In this document: positions 55,787 to 64,000 of the stretch, piece after piece
Position numbering within the stretch: position 1 is the stretch's first letter
Layout of the letters: each line of letters begins with the position of its first letter
NCBI GenBank assembly: GCA_027494015.1
Contig: JAOSJP010000023.1
Coordinates: 124,001 to 188,000, forward strand
Direction: 5' to 3'
DNA: 64,000 nt
Source: Anaerolineae bacterium
GTDB lineage: Bacteria > Chloroflexota > Anaerolineae > Aggregatilineales > Aggregatilineaceae
Position numbers and translations under genes: made by a program
Notes under the pieces: generated by a model
Database searches by the model: none
Seen by the model: only the letters and a program-made list of their open reading frames with translations
Told to the model about the DNA's origin: nothing

Positions 55787-56779
55787 ATGACCGCGACGAC
55801 CGCTGACTCCCTCGTGCCCTGGCGCAGACATGCCCGCTCCCGGCTCAAGCCGCTGCCTTATCTGCTGCTGCTGCCAACCATCTACTTTGTCTACTTGTTT
55901 ACCATCCTGCCCACGTATAAGGTGCTGCGTGACAGCCAGACCTACTACCACCCCAATCGCCCCACGCGCGTGATGGTCACCGACCTGCAACTCCCCGGCA
56001 TCGAGGAAGCCCAGCGCAGCATTCGCGGCCCCCATGATGTCGGGATGGCCTATTTCCGTGCCATGCTCGACAGAGACACAACCATCGGCAGTCGCTTCTG
56101 GCGAGTGATGACCAACACGCTGGTCTATGTCGTGGCTACAGTGCCCGCGAGCATGACCCTGGCTTTCCTGTTCGCGGTGCTGGTCAACCGGGCGGCGCGG
56201 GGGATCGGCCTGGCGCGCATCGCCTTCTTCTATCCAACCATGCTGCCGATGGTCAGCGCGGCTACCATCTGGCTTTTTTTCTTCACGCCGGAGATCGGGC
56301 TGTGGAATGCCGCGCTGCGGTCGTTTGGATATAGCGGCCCTGAGAACTGGATCATCAATCCCCGCTTAGGACTGTGGAGCCTGATTATCGTCGCCATCTG
56401 GAAGAACGCCGGCTATTTCATGATCTTTTACCTGGCTGGCCTGCAAAACCTGCCAGACGACGTCTACGAGGCCGCAGCGCTCGATGGAGCGGGCTGGCTC
56501 ACGCAATTGTGGCGGATCACTCTGCCACTGCTGCGCCGCACCACGCTGTTTGTCAGCGTGATTGCCATCATCGGCGCCTTCCAAACCATTGACCACGCGC
56601 TGGTGTTGACCTACGAATTGGTCAGCGGCGAAGCCGACCTGCTGCTGTACGAAATTTACCAGCAGCGCTTCCTCTACCAGGATTATGGGCTGGCCAACGC
56701 GCTGACGGTGATCATGATCATGATCCTGCTCGCGCTGACAATCATCAACTTCCTGATCTCGGAGCGGAACAATGACTGA
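55787..56779 (+). CDS. ABC transporter permease (UgpA/MalF type)
   Basis: 330 residues with six membrane segments. A large periplasmic loop at about 50-130 is unusual for UgpA. The EAA loop is DVYEAAALDGAGWLTQLWRITLPLLRR, which docks the ATPase. ATG 55787 with AAGGA upstream. It overlaps the next permease gene by 8 nt. Confidence 0.92.
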   Translation: MTATTADSLVPWRRHARSRLKPLPYLLLLPTIYFVYLFTILPTYKVLRDSQTYYHPNRPTRVMVTDLQLPGIEEAQRSIRGPHDVGMAYFRAMLDRDTTIGSRFWRVMTNTLVYVVATVPASMTLAFLFAVLVNRAARGIGLARIAFFYPTMLPMVSAATIWLFFFTPEIGLWNAALRSFGYSGPENWIINPRLGLWSLIIVAIWKNAGYFMIFYLAGLQNLPDDVYEAAALDGAGWLTQLWRITLPLLRRTTLFVSVIAIIGAFQTIDHALVLTYELVSGEADLLLYEIYQQRFLYQDYGLANALTVIMIMILLALTIINFLISERNND

Positions 56780-57725
56780 TAGCGCCGCCCCCGCTGCATT
56801 ATCCGCCACGCAGCCAGCGCCGCGCGCTCGCCACTGGGGACGCAGGCTGGTCGGCGCTGTGACCTTCGCGTTGGCTGCTGTGTGGGCCGTTCCCATCGTC
56901 TGGGCGGCAATCGTATCCTTTCGCCCGCCCAACGATGACCTGGGGCGCGGCGACATCTGGTTCAGCGACCGGCTGACTCTGGAGAGCTACGAGAAAGCCA
57001 CCGCTCTTGCGCCGTTCTTTCCAGACTTCGACAAGGAGGGATTTCCTGGCCACTCCTATTACGTCAATACGCTGGAATGGGTGCTGCTGACACTGGTGGT
57101 GCAGGTATTCACAGTGACCCTGGCCGGGTTCGCGCTGGCTCACTTTGACTTCTTCGGCAAGCGCTTTCTGTTCTATTTCATTCTGATGCAGATGATGATC
57201 CCGACGGCGGTGCTGCTGGTGCCCAATTTCGTCACCATCCGCGAATTCTCGACGGCCACGCTAGGCATTCCGCGGGCGCTCTACTACAAGCAGTTCAACC
57301 TGTACGACACGCCGCTGGCCATTGCCCTGCCTTACTTCGGATCAGCGTTCGGCACTTTTCTGATGCGCCAGGCATTTCTGGGCGTCCCGCGCGACCTGGT
57401 AGACGCCGGGACAGTGGACGGCTGTCGCTGGTATCACCTGCTCTGGCACGTCTATCTGCCGCCAAGCTGGCCGTCACTGGTGGCCTTTGGGCTGGTCAGC
57501 GTCAGCTTCCACTGGAATGAACTGCTGTGGCCGCTGGTGATCACCAGCCAAAACGCGCGCCCCTTGACGATGGGCCTGCTGCGCTTCACCCAGCTTACCG
57601 ATATCGGCGCGCAGTGGAGCCTGGTCATGGCTGCGACGATGATCATTGTAGCGCCGCTTCTGCTCGCGTTCCTGTTCTTCCAGCGCCAGTTCATTCGCAG
57701 CTTCCTGTACTCCGGCATGAAATAG
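56772..57725 (+). CDS. ABC transporter permease (UgpE/MalG type)
   Basis: 317 residues, six membrane segments. The EAA loop reads DLVDAGTVDGCRWYHLLWHVYLP. Periplasmic FGSAFGTFLMRQAFLG is typical of MalG-type proteins. The 8-nt overlap with the preceding gene indicates coupling. No ABC ATPase is in the window; a shared MsmK-like ATPase elsewhere is likely. Confidence 0.92.
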   Translation: MTDSAAPAALSATQPAPRARHWGRRLVGAVTFALAAVWAVPIVWAAIVSFRPPNDDLGRGDIWFSDRLTLESYEKATALAPFFPDFDKEGFPGHSYYVNTLEWVLLTLVVQVFTVTLAGFALAHFDFFGKRFLFYFILMQMMIPTAVLLVPNFVTIREFSTATLGIPRALYYKQFNLYDTPLAIALPYFGSAFGTFLMRQAFLGVPRDLVDAGTVDGCRWYHLLWHVYLPPSWPSLVAFGLVSVSFHWNELLWPLVITSQNARPLTMGLLRFTQLTDIGAQWSLVMAATMIIVAPLLLAFLFFQRQFIRSFLYSGMK

Positions 57726-57898
57726 CACGCTGCCGGAGCTGGCTGGTTGAAGTGAAAGCTGCGCGGGAGTTCGCCCCCCACCATTCGGCCCGAAGTCCGT
57801 CTGCTGCAGGGCGGTTTCGCGCTGCAGCGATTTTGGCTATAGTCTGTGCATCCTGCGAGCACCATCCGTCGCGCTCGATCGTCCTGAAGGACCGCTCT

Positions 57899-59728
57899 AT
57901 GCGCCGCCCGACCGCCATCGTCCTGCTCGTCCTGCTGATCATCTCCCTGCTGATCAGTGAATCCCCCCATGCACAAGCTCAGGACGGCGCAGGTCCCCCG
58001 GTGCACATTGTCCAGGCGGGCGACAACCTGTACCGCATCGCCCTGCGCTACGGCGTGACAATCGAGGCACTGATGGCCGCCAACGGGCTGACGACGACCA
58101 GCGTCATCGTCCCCGGCCAGACGCTGGCTATCCCCGACGCGATGGCACCGGTTCCCGCATTTGCCGCGACGATCCCCGCTGGCGCGCGGACGCATCGCGT
58201 GGCCGAGGGGGAATCGCTGCTGCAGATCGCGCGGCGCTACAACGTGACGCTGGACGCGCTGGCCCGCGCCAACAACATCACCCACGCTGCGCTGATTGTG
58301 CCGGGCCAGGTGCTGATCATCCCCACCGGGGGCGGCACGGCAGACCTGGGGTTGGTCGGCGTGACCGTGCCCGTGCAGCCGGTCAAGCCTCCGGCGGCAG
58401 ACCTGGGCATCCTGCCTGCCGGTGCATCTGCCGCCCCTGCCGCACCGCAGACCGCGCCACAGATGCCAGCTTACACGCAGGTTGTGCCCGCCAGCGCGAC
58501 GCCGGTCGAAGCCACAGCGCAAGCCACGCCATCAGTGACGCCTGAGCCGCTGCCCAGCGCCACGCACACCCCTGTCGCATCGCCGGAAGAGACTGCGCCC
58601 GCCGCGACCGCCACCGGCACGCCCACCGCGACCGCCCTGGCCCCCGTCGTCAGCGGCTCTTTCGACGCCGGGCTGGTCGCGCCAGACCTGGGCATTCTGT
58701 CCCCGTCGCCGGAGGCGGAGCCGCCGCAGGACGTGACGGCCTCCCCGGAGGCTACCGTTCTCGCCACGCCCGAAGGTGCGGCCAGCCTGGCGGAGCAGCC
58801 GGCAGGCGTGCCGGCGGAGGCAGAAGAGAGCGCCGCCATTGCGCCTGCGCCCGCTGGCGAGACGCTCAGCGCGGCGGAACAGCCCGCCGCAGCCCCGGCA
58901 GAATCCGCCGAAAGCGCTGCCCTGGTGCCCATCACCGTAGACGAGACGCTGAGCGCGCCGGACCTGGGCATCATCGCCCCGGATACGGCGGCCTGGGTGC
59001 GCCAGCCGGGGCTGTTCACGACGGGGGGGGCGCGCGTCCGCGAGATTTTCGAGCGCGGGCAGGCGCGCGGCAACAACGCGCACGCCTTCTCTAAGGTGGG
59101 GGACTGCAACAGCGAGCTGCCTTTCTTCCTGGGCCGCTTCGACAGCGGCGATTACGACCTGGGGCCATACGCCTACCTGCAGCCCGCCATTGACTACTTC
59201 GCCGGGTCGTTCGGGCGGCAGAGCATGGCCGTGTGGACGGGCAGCCACGCCTGGTCGGTGCTCGATCCCACCTGGGCGAACCCGGCCCTGTGCCTGCCCG
59301 GCGAGACGCCGCTCGGCTGTGAGTTTCGCCTGCACCGGCCCAGCGTCGTGCTGATCCGCCTGGGCACCAACGAAGCCTACAGCCCGGCGCTGTTCGAGCA
59401 GCACCTGCGCGCGATCATCGAGTATTCCATCGAGCAGGGCGTCATCCCGCTCCTGGGGACGAAAGCCGACCAGCTTGAGGGCAGCGACCACATCAATGAC
59501 ATCGTGCGCCAGCTTGCGGCGGAATACGAGGTGCCGCTGTGGGACTTTGGGCGCGTGGCGAGCACGGTGCCGGGACGCGGCCTGCGCGAGGACGGCTTCC
59601 ACATGACCTGGTACCCGCTCACCTATGGCGATCCGCGCGCGCTGCAAGCCGGACATTCCGTCCACAACCTGGCCGCGCTGATCGCCCTCCACACCGTCTG
59701 GCAGAGCGCGATGGCGAGCGTGGGCTGA
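57899..59728 (+). CDS. Exported LysM-SGNH hydrolase-like protein
   Basis: 609 residues. The signal peptide (MRRPTAIVLLVLLIISLLIS) is followed by two LysM domains at about 37-81 (HIVQAGDNLYRIALRYGVTIEALMAANGL) and 97-142 (HRVAEGESLLQIARRYNVTLDALARANNI). A low-complexity Ala/Pro/Thr linker of about 210 residues contains repeated PDLGI units. The C-terminal SGNH domain begins near 395 with VGDCNS (block I, Gly-Asp), RLGTNE (block III) and DGFHMTW (block V His). LysM binds peptidoglycan; the SGNH part is probably an esterase acting on wall glycans. Start ATG 57899 with AAGGA upstream. Confidence 0.85.
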   Translation: MRRPTAIVLLVLLIISLLISESPHAQAQDGAGPPVHIVQAGDNLYRIALRYGVTIEALMAANGLTTTSVIVPGQTLAIPDAMAPVPAFAATIPAGARTHRVAEGESLLQIARRYNVTLDALARANNITHAALIVPGQVLIIPTGGGTADLGLVGVTVPVQPVKPPAADLGILPAGASAAPAAPQTAPQMPAYTQVVPASATPVEATAQATPSVTPEPLPSATHTPVASPEETAPAATATGTPTATALAPVVSGSFDAGLVAPDLGILSPSPEAEPPQDVTASPEATVLATPEGAASLAEQPAGVPAEAEESAAIAPAPAGETLSAAEQPAAAPAESAESAALVPITVDETLSAPDLGIIAPDTAAWVRQPGLFTTGGARVREIFERGQARGNNAHAFSKVGDCNSELPFFLGRFDSGDYDLGPYAYLQPAIDYFAGSFGRQSMAVWTGSHAWSVLDPTWANPALCLPGETPLGCEFRLHRPSVVLIRLGTNEAYSPALFEQHLRAIIEYSIEQGVIPLLGTKADQLEGSDHINDIVRQLAAEYEVPLWDFGRVASTVPGRGLREDGFHMTWYPLTYGDPRALQAGHSVHNLAALIALHTVWQSAMASVG

Positions 59729-59933
59729 GCGGAAAATCCCGCCTCGCGCCGCCCGTCCCGCGTCGCCGAACCGCTGGCCTCCCAATCCGGCGCGCGATGC
59801 GGGCGAGCAGGCGTGTCCCCTGGTCAGGCCGAACGGCAGGCGTTTTTGGTGTCCGTCGCCACTGGCGGGAGAGGCGGCGGACTTGCTACTGTTGGCGCAG
59901 GTGAGAGGTTCAAGAGTATTCAGGAAGTGAGCT

Positions 59934-61055
59934 ATGCGCGAGTTCATTGACGGAGCAGAGGCCATTGCGCGCGGGGCGCTCGACGCCGGCTGCACCTTCT
60001 TCGCCGGGTATCCCATCACCCCGGCCACGCCCATCCTGCTGCACATGATCCGCGAGCTGCCCAAAGTGGGCGGCGCGGCCATCCAGGCCGAGGACGAGAT
60101 TGCCGCGCTGGGCTTCTGCCTGGGCGCGGCCATGACCGGCGCGCGCGCCATGACCGCGACCAGCGGGCCGGGCATCTCCCTCTACAGCGAGCACATCGGC
60201 CTGGCGATCATGGGCGAGGTGCCCCTGGTCATCGTCAACGTGCAGCGCATGGGGCCTTCGACCGGCGGGGCAACCACCACCGCCCAGGGCGACATCCAGT
60301 TCATGCGCTGGGGGACATCGGGCGGCTACCCGGTGATCGTGCTGGCCCCCACCGACGTGCGCGACTGCTACCGCCTGACCGGGCGCGCCTTCGACCTGGC
60401 CGAGCGCTTCCGCGCCCCCGTCTTCCTGGCGACGGACAAGGACACGGTGGCCACGCGGGCCACCGTTGACCTGGCGGCGTATGAGCGCGTCCCCGTGCGC
60501 GAGCGCCCCCTGGCCGACCCTGCCGCGCCCTTCGTGCCCTACCGCGTGGCGCACCTCGACGACGTGCCGCCGCTGGCCCATGTCGGCGGGCCGCACCTGG
60601 TGCGCTTCACGTCGTCGTCGCACGACGAGCGCGGCTACCTGACCAAGAATCCGCCCGACGTAGACCGGCTCAACCGCCACCTGGCGGCCAAGATCGAGGC
60701 GCATCTCGACGAGATCGCCCTGGTCGAGAGCGACTTGCAGGACGGCGCGGAGACGCTGGTCATCAGCTATGGCATCACCGCGCGGCCCGCCCAGGAAGCG
60801 GTGCAGACGGCGCGGGCGGCGGGGCGGCGCGTCTCGTCGCTGGTGGTGCGCTCGCTGTGGCCCGTGCCGGAGGCGGCCATCCGCGCGGCGCTGGCGGGCG
60901 TCCGGCGGGCGGTCGTGGTGGAGCTGAACCTGGGGCAGTACCGGCGCGAGATCGAGCGGCTGGCGCGCGGCGAGCAGGAGGTGAGCGGCGTGCACCGCGT
61001 GGACGGCAACCTGATCGGCGCGGGAGAGATTCTGGCCGAAGGAGGGCTGGCCTGA
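59934..61055 (+). CDS. korA: 2-oxoacid:ferredoxin oxidoreductase, alpha subunit
   Basis: 373 residues. KorA/PorA-type pyrimidine-domain features: GAEAIARGALDAGCTFFAGYPITPATPI, EDEIAALGFCLGAAMTGARAMTATSGPGISLYSEHIG and VNVQRMGPSTGGATTTAQGDI. The enzyme family decarboxylates 2-oxoacids (pyruvate, 2-oxoglutarate or branched) to acyl-CoA, reducing ferredoxin. This alpha lacks the N-terminal gamma domain that some fused KorA have. Its stop codon overlaps the start of the next gene (TGATG). Confidence 0.93.
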   Translation: MREFIDGAEAIARGALDAGCTFFAGYPITPATPILLHMIRELPKVGGAAIQAEDEIAALGFCLGAAMTGARAMTATSGPGISLYSEHIGLAIMGEVPLVIVNVQRMGPSTGGATTTAQGDIQFMRWGTSGGYPVIVLAPTDVRDCYRLTGRAFDLAERFRAPVFLATDKDTVATRATVDLAAYERVPVRERPLADPAAPFVPYRVAHLDDVPPLAHVGGPHLVRFTSSSHDERGYLTKNPPDVDRLNRHLAAKIEAHLDEIALVESDLQDGAETLVISYGITARPAQEAVQTARAAGRRVSSLVVRSLWPVPEAAIRAALAGVRRAVVVELNLGQYRREIERLARGEQEVSGVHRVDGNLIGAGEILAEGGLA

Positions 61056-62377
61056 TGGCTGAGGCGCTCACTACCTACCTGAACGAAGACCTGCTGCCGC
61101 TGCCCTTCTGCCCCGGCTGCGGGCACAGCGCCATCGTCAAGCACCTGGACGCGGCGTTGGTGCAGCTTCAGCTTGACCCGCGCCGGGTGGTGCTGGTCAC
61201 GGACATCGGCTGCCAGGGGCTGACCGACCGCTACTTCGACACGAACGCCTTTCACGGGCTGCACGGGCGCTCGGTGACCTACGCCACCGGCATCAAGCTG
61301 GCTGACCCCGACCTGAAGGTGATCGTGCTCATCGGCGACGGCGGGACGGGCATCGGCGGGCATCACCTGCTCAACGCCGCGCGGCGCAATATGGGCATCA
61401 CCGTGCTCGTCTTCAACAACCTCAACTTCGGCATGACCGGCGGCGAGCACTCGGTCACCACGCCGCCCGGCGCGCGCACGGCGACCACACGCTACGGCCA
61501 CCTGGAGCGCCCGCTCGACCTGTGCGCGACGGTCGGCATCAATGGGGCGGGCTTCGTCGCGCGGACGACCTCCTTCGACAAGAACCTGCCCGACCTGATC
61601 GCCACGGCCATCCAGCACGAGGGCTTCGCGCTGATTGACATCTGGGAGCTATGCACGGCCTATTTTGTGGAGGAGAATCGCTTCAACCGGACGCTGCTGG
61701 AGCGCACGATGGACGAGCTGGGCTTCGCCACCGGAGTCCTGTACCAGCACGACGGGCCTGAATACAGCCGCGCCAGCCGCGACGCGCTGAGCGATCAGCG
61801 CGGTAAGCCCACCCTGCCGCCCCAGCCGTTGGAGCCGCGCTACACCAGCGCGGTCGAGACGGCGGCGCACTGCGCCATCGCGGGCGCGGCGGGCGCGAAG
61901 ATCGGCAGCGCGGCGGGCGTCTTCTGCCAGGGAGCGATCCTCTCCGGCTTGTGGGCCACGCAGCGCAGCGATTACCCGGTCACGGTCAAGACGGGGCACT
62001 CCGTCGCCGATGTGGTGCTCAGCCGCGATGACGCCTTCCACGTCGGCACGACGCCACCTGACCTGATGATCGTCCTGTTCCCGGAGGGGCTGCACAAAGA
62101 GCGCGGGCGCATCGCCCGGCTGGGGCCGGGGGCGACGCTGTTCATAGACGCGGCCCTGCCCCCGGTGGAGACGGCGGCGCGCGTCGTCCCGCTCGACTTC
62201 GGCGGCACACGCCAGAAGAAAGAGGCGTGGGCGATGATGGCCGTCGCCGCCATGTTGGAGCACAGCGGCCTGTACCCGCTCGACGCGCTGCGCGAGGCGG
62301 CGGCGCTGCGCCCGGCCTTTGCCGCGCAGAACCTGGCGGCGATTGCGGCGGGAGTGGCACTGCTGGCGCGCGGGTAG
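61055..62377 (+). CDS. korB: 2-oxoacid:ferredoxin oxidoreductase, fused beta-gamma subunit
   Basis: 440 residues. The beta part (1-245) has PFCPGCGHSAIVKHL, the TPP motif GDGGTGIGGHHLLNAARRNMGITVLVFNN and LNFGMTGGEHSVTTPPG. The gamma part (about 265-440) reads AGAAGAKIGSAAGVFCQGAILSGLWATQRSDYPVTVKTGHSVADVVLS, the KorC fold that binds CoA. Separate beta and gamma genes are more usual, so this fusion is notable. There is no delta ferredoxin subunit nearby. ATG 61055 overlaps the korA stop. Confidence 0.9.
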   Translation: MAEALTTYLNEDLLPLPFCPGCGHSAIVKHLDAALVQLQLDPRRVVLVTDIGCQGLTDRYFDTNAFHGLHGRSVTYATGIKLADPDLKVIVLIGDGGTGIGGHHLLNAARRNMGITVLVFNNLNFGMTGGEHSVTTPPGARTATTRYGHLERPLDLCATVGINGAGFVARTTSFDKNLPDLIATAIQHEGFALIDIWELCTAYFVEENRFNRTLLERTMDELGFATGVLYQHDGPEYSRASRDALSDQRGKPTLPPQPLEPRYTSAVETAAHCAIAGAAGAKIGSAAGVFCQGAILSGLWATQRSDYPVTVKTGHSVADVVLSRDDAFHVGTTPPDLMIVLFPEGLHKERGRIARLGPGATLFIDAALPPVETAARVVPLDFGGTRQKKEAWAMMAVAAMLEHSGLYPLDALREAAALRPAFAAQNLAAIAAGVALLARG

Positions 62378-62402
62378 CGCGGGCGGCTGGTGGCGTACCC
62401 CC

Positions 62403-62432
62403 GTAGGGGCGGGTTTCGAAACCCGCCCCTAC
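62403..62432. repeat. R2 palindrome, copy 5
   Basis: Perfect 30-bp palindrome, same arms as the copy at 47608 (GTAGGGGCGGGTTTC), 26 nt after the korB stop. Likely acts as a stem-loop at the 3' end of the operon. Confidence 0.8.
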
Positions 62433-62566
62433 AACCGTCAGCCGCGCGCGCCCGGCGATCCTTCCGTTTTTTGCCCCATCGCAATCTGGGAGTAGACTGG
62501 GGCCATACCCTGCCGCGCTCTGGTGTTGGCAGGATCGCTGGCGAGAGCACGGAGTGATGATACGCC

Positions 62567-63556
62567 ATGGCAGCAGCGCATGAATCACCGACCAAAGTCC
62601 TGGTGACCGGAGCGGGCGGCTTCATCGGCCACCACCTGGTCACCTTCCTCAAGGCGCGCGGCTACTGGGTGCGCGGCGTGGACCTCAAGCATCCAGAGTT
62701 TGCGCCGACCGACGCCGACGAGTTCGAGCTGCTCGATCTGCGGCGCTGGGACGCCTGCCTGCAGGCGACGCGCGGCGTGCACGAGGTCTACGCGCTGGCG
62801 GCGGACATGGGCGGCATGGGCTTCATCTCGTCCAACCACGCCCAGATTCTGCGCAACAACGCCCTGATCAACCTGCACACCATCGAGGCGGCGCGGGTCA
62901 ACGGCGCGGCGCGCTACTTCTTCACGTCGTCGGCGTGCGTCTACCCCGAATACTTGCAGATGGACGCCAACGTGACGCCGCTGAAGGAAGAGGATGTCTA
63001 TCCCGCGCAGCCGCAGGACGCCTACGGCTGGGAAAAGCTGATTGGCGAGCACCTGTGCCGCCACTACCGCGAGGACTTCGGGCTGGAGACGCGCGTCGTG
63101 CGCTTCCACAACATCTTCGGGCCGCTGGGGACGTGGGACGGCGGGCGCGAGAAAGCCCCCGCCGCCATGTGCCGCAAGATCGCCACGGCCAGGCTGACCG
63201 GCAACCCGACCGTCGAGATTTGGGGCGACGGCGAGCAGACGCGCTCCTTCTGCTACATTGACGACTGCCTGACCGGTATCTACAAGCTGATGCGCTCGGA
63301 CTATCACGAGCCGCTCAACCTGGGCCAGGATCGCATGGTGACGATCAACCAGCTTGCCGACATCATCGCCGAGATCGCGGGCGTGTCTATCGCCAAACAG
63401 CACGTGCCCGGCCCGCAGGGCGTGCGCGGGCGCAACTCGGACAACACGCGGCTGCGCGACGTGCTCGGCTGGTCGCCGGAGATTTCGCTCGAAGAGGGGC
63501 TGGCCAAAACGTACGCGTGGATCGAGGGCGAAGTCCGCGCCCGGCTGGGGGCTTAG
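62567..63556 (+). CDS. NAD-dependent epimerase, GDP-mannose 3,5-epimerase-like
   Basis: 329 residues, extended SDR. The dinucleotide motif is VTGAGGFIGHHLV. Active-site FFTSSACVYPEYLQ and Y-x3-K in DAYGWEKLIGEHL are present. MGGMGFISSNHAQILRNN and the distinctive PLGTWDGGREKAPAAMCRKIA are typical of the plant-type GDP-mannose-3,5-epimerases, as is FCYIDDCLTGI. The product would be GDP-L-galactose/GDP-L-gulose for surface glycans. GalE-type or GMD function cannot be excluded without alignment. Confidence 0.86.
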   Translation: MAAAHESPTKVLVTGAGGFIGHHLVTFLKARGYWVRGVDLKHPEFAPTDADEFELLDLRRWDACLQATRGVHEVYALAADMGGMGFISSNHAQILRNNALINLHTIEAARVNGAARYFFTSSACVYPEYLQMDANVTPLKEEDVYPAQPQDAYGWEKLIGEHLCRHYREDFGLETRVVRFHNIFGPLGTWDGGREKAPAAMCRKIATARLTGNPTVEIWGDGEQTRSFCYIDDCLTGIYKLMRSDYHEPLNLGQDRMVTINQLADIIAEIAGVSIAKQHVPGPQGVRGRNSDNTRLRDVLGWSPEISLEEGLAKTYAWIEGEVRARLGA

Positions 63557-63906
63557 CGGGGTTCCGGCGCAGAAAACAGCATACGCTGGACAGAAGATTG
63601 TCGAAGTCTGCGAGTGAGTTGCTCCGTCACGCAGGGCACAGCACCCCACCAGGGAATGCAATAGCCATAGCGATCCGTCTCCGGCGTTCTTTGCACCACC
63701 AGTTCCCGGCGCGGTGCGCGGCGATCACGCCGCGGAACCAGACTACGCCCCCCGGATTCTCCTCGCTGCCCCGCTTTTGTAGCGCCTGAAGCAGACCCCG
63801 ATGTTAGCACGGGTCAAGCGGCGCATCAACGGGCCGACTCCGCGATTTGTGCGGTTGCGGTATACTGGTTCCACGTTGGCACAATTGGGCGGAGCAATGG
63901 GAACCG
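63557..63906. other. Intergenic stretch with no convincing gene
   Basis: The 350 nt between the epimerase and pyrF hold no repeat of the R1-R4 families. A minus-strand frame of 85 codons (63553-63810) overlaps the epimerase end and shows no recognised motif. A -10-like TATACT at 63861-63866 lies 40 nt before pyrF. Confidence 0.5.
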
Positions 63907-64000
63907 ATGACTCAGAGTTGGGTGGAGCGGCTGCGCAGAGTCCAGGCTGAGCGCGATACATGGTTGTGCGTGGGGCTGGACCCCTCACCGTCGCTGATGC
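63907..64000 (+). CDS. pyrF: Orotidine 5'-phosphate decarboxylase, N-terminal part (continues past window)
   Basis: Only 31 codons are visible: MTQSWVERLRRVQAERDTWL, then CVGLDPSPSLM. The CVGLDP at residues 21-26 is the first strand of the PyrF barrel and typical of the long (type 2) form. The start ATG 63907 has GGAG upstream. It makes UMP in pyrimidine synthesis. Confidence 0.8.
   Translation, partial: MTQSWVERLRRVQAERDTWLCVGLDPSPSLM

Noticed and set aside
63553..63810. 85-codon minus-strand frame after the epimerase
   Set aside because: It overlaps the epimerase end, has no motif or ribosome binding site and shadow-like Arg/Ser composition.

Overview
The window is 64 kb of high-GC bacterial chromosome. 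It looks like a member of the Chloroflexota, probably Anaerolineae-like. That is an inference from gene content and style, not from a marker-gene match. Supporting traits are many lipoproteins with Thr/Pro-rich linkers, a DUF4388 protein beside an MglA-type small GTPase, PA14/SH3 and LysM/SGNH envelope proteins, a ferredoxin-type 2-oxoacid oxidoreductase, SH3/GAF-rich signalling, and many palindromic intergenic repeats. No phage, plasmid, complete IS or CRISPR is visible. Genes sit on both strands in short operons.

Layout, left to right. 0-7 kb: the end of a large membrane protein, a HigB/HigA toxin-antitoxin pair with its own promoter, an acetyltransferase with an M20 peptidase, and a lipoprotein. 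7-12 kb: tmRNA with promoter and terminator, a frameshifted alpha/beta hydrolase, the GTPase/DUF4388 pair, a DUF3048 lipoprotein. 12-20 kb: galT, a GT39 glycosyltransferase and a frameshifted galK (Leloir pathway), an M24-fold protein lacking most metal ligands, a TolB-like lipoprotein. 20-29 kb: fabI, metG, a degraded zone with gene fragments around a VanZ protein, a thioredoxin-fold lipoprotein, a glycerophosphodiesterase, surE, an amidase, a glutaredoxin-like protein and tRNA-Ser(GGA). 29-42 kb: a PA14/SH3 exported protein, then a six-gene minus-strand signalling cluster. 42-50 kb: a glutamine-synthetase-like enzyme, a PucR regulator, a Gfo/Idh/MocA oxidoreductase, a NarL-type two-component pair and an MgtC-like protein. 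50-64 kb: a serine hydrolase behind a candidate small terminated RNA, arsR/arsM, an ABC sugar importer without its ATPase, a LysM-SGNH protein, korA plus a fused korBC, a GDP-mannose-3,5-epimerase-like enzyme and the start of pyrF.

The most unusual locus is the cluster at 31.8-41.8 kb. Two lipoprotein solute-binding proteins, with no permease or ATPase nearby, alternate with two large membrane sensors. They are followed by a threonine-synthase-like PLP enzyme fused to two receiver domains and by a single-domain response regulator. I read this as a ligand-sensing system that may act directly on a metabolic enzyme.

Intergenic DNA is rich in structure. There are about 190-bp MITE-like elements with 20-bp terminal inverted repeats, a 28-30 bp perfect or near-perfect palindrome in five copies (one nested inside another repeat with a 7-bp target duplication), and arrays of degenerate heptanucleotides, usually in inverted pairs. 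Three genes carry an apparent single-base insertion, which may be real decay or assembly error.
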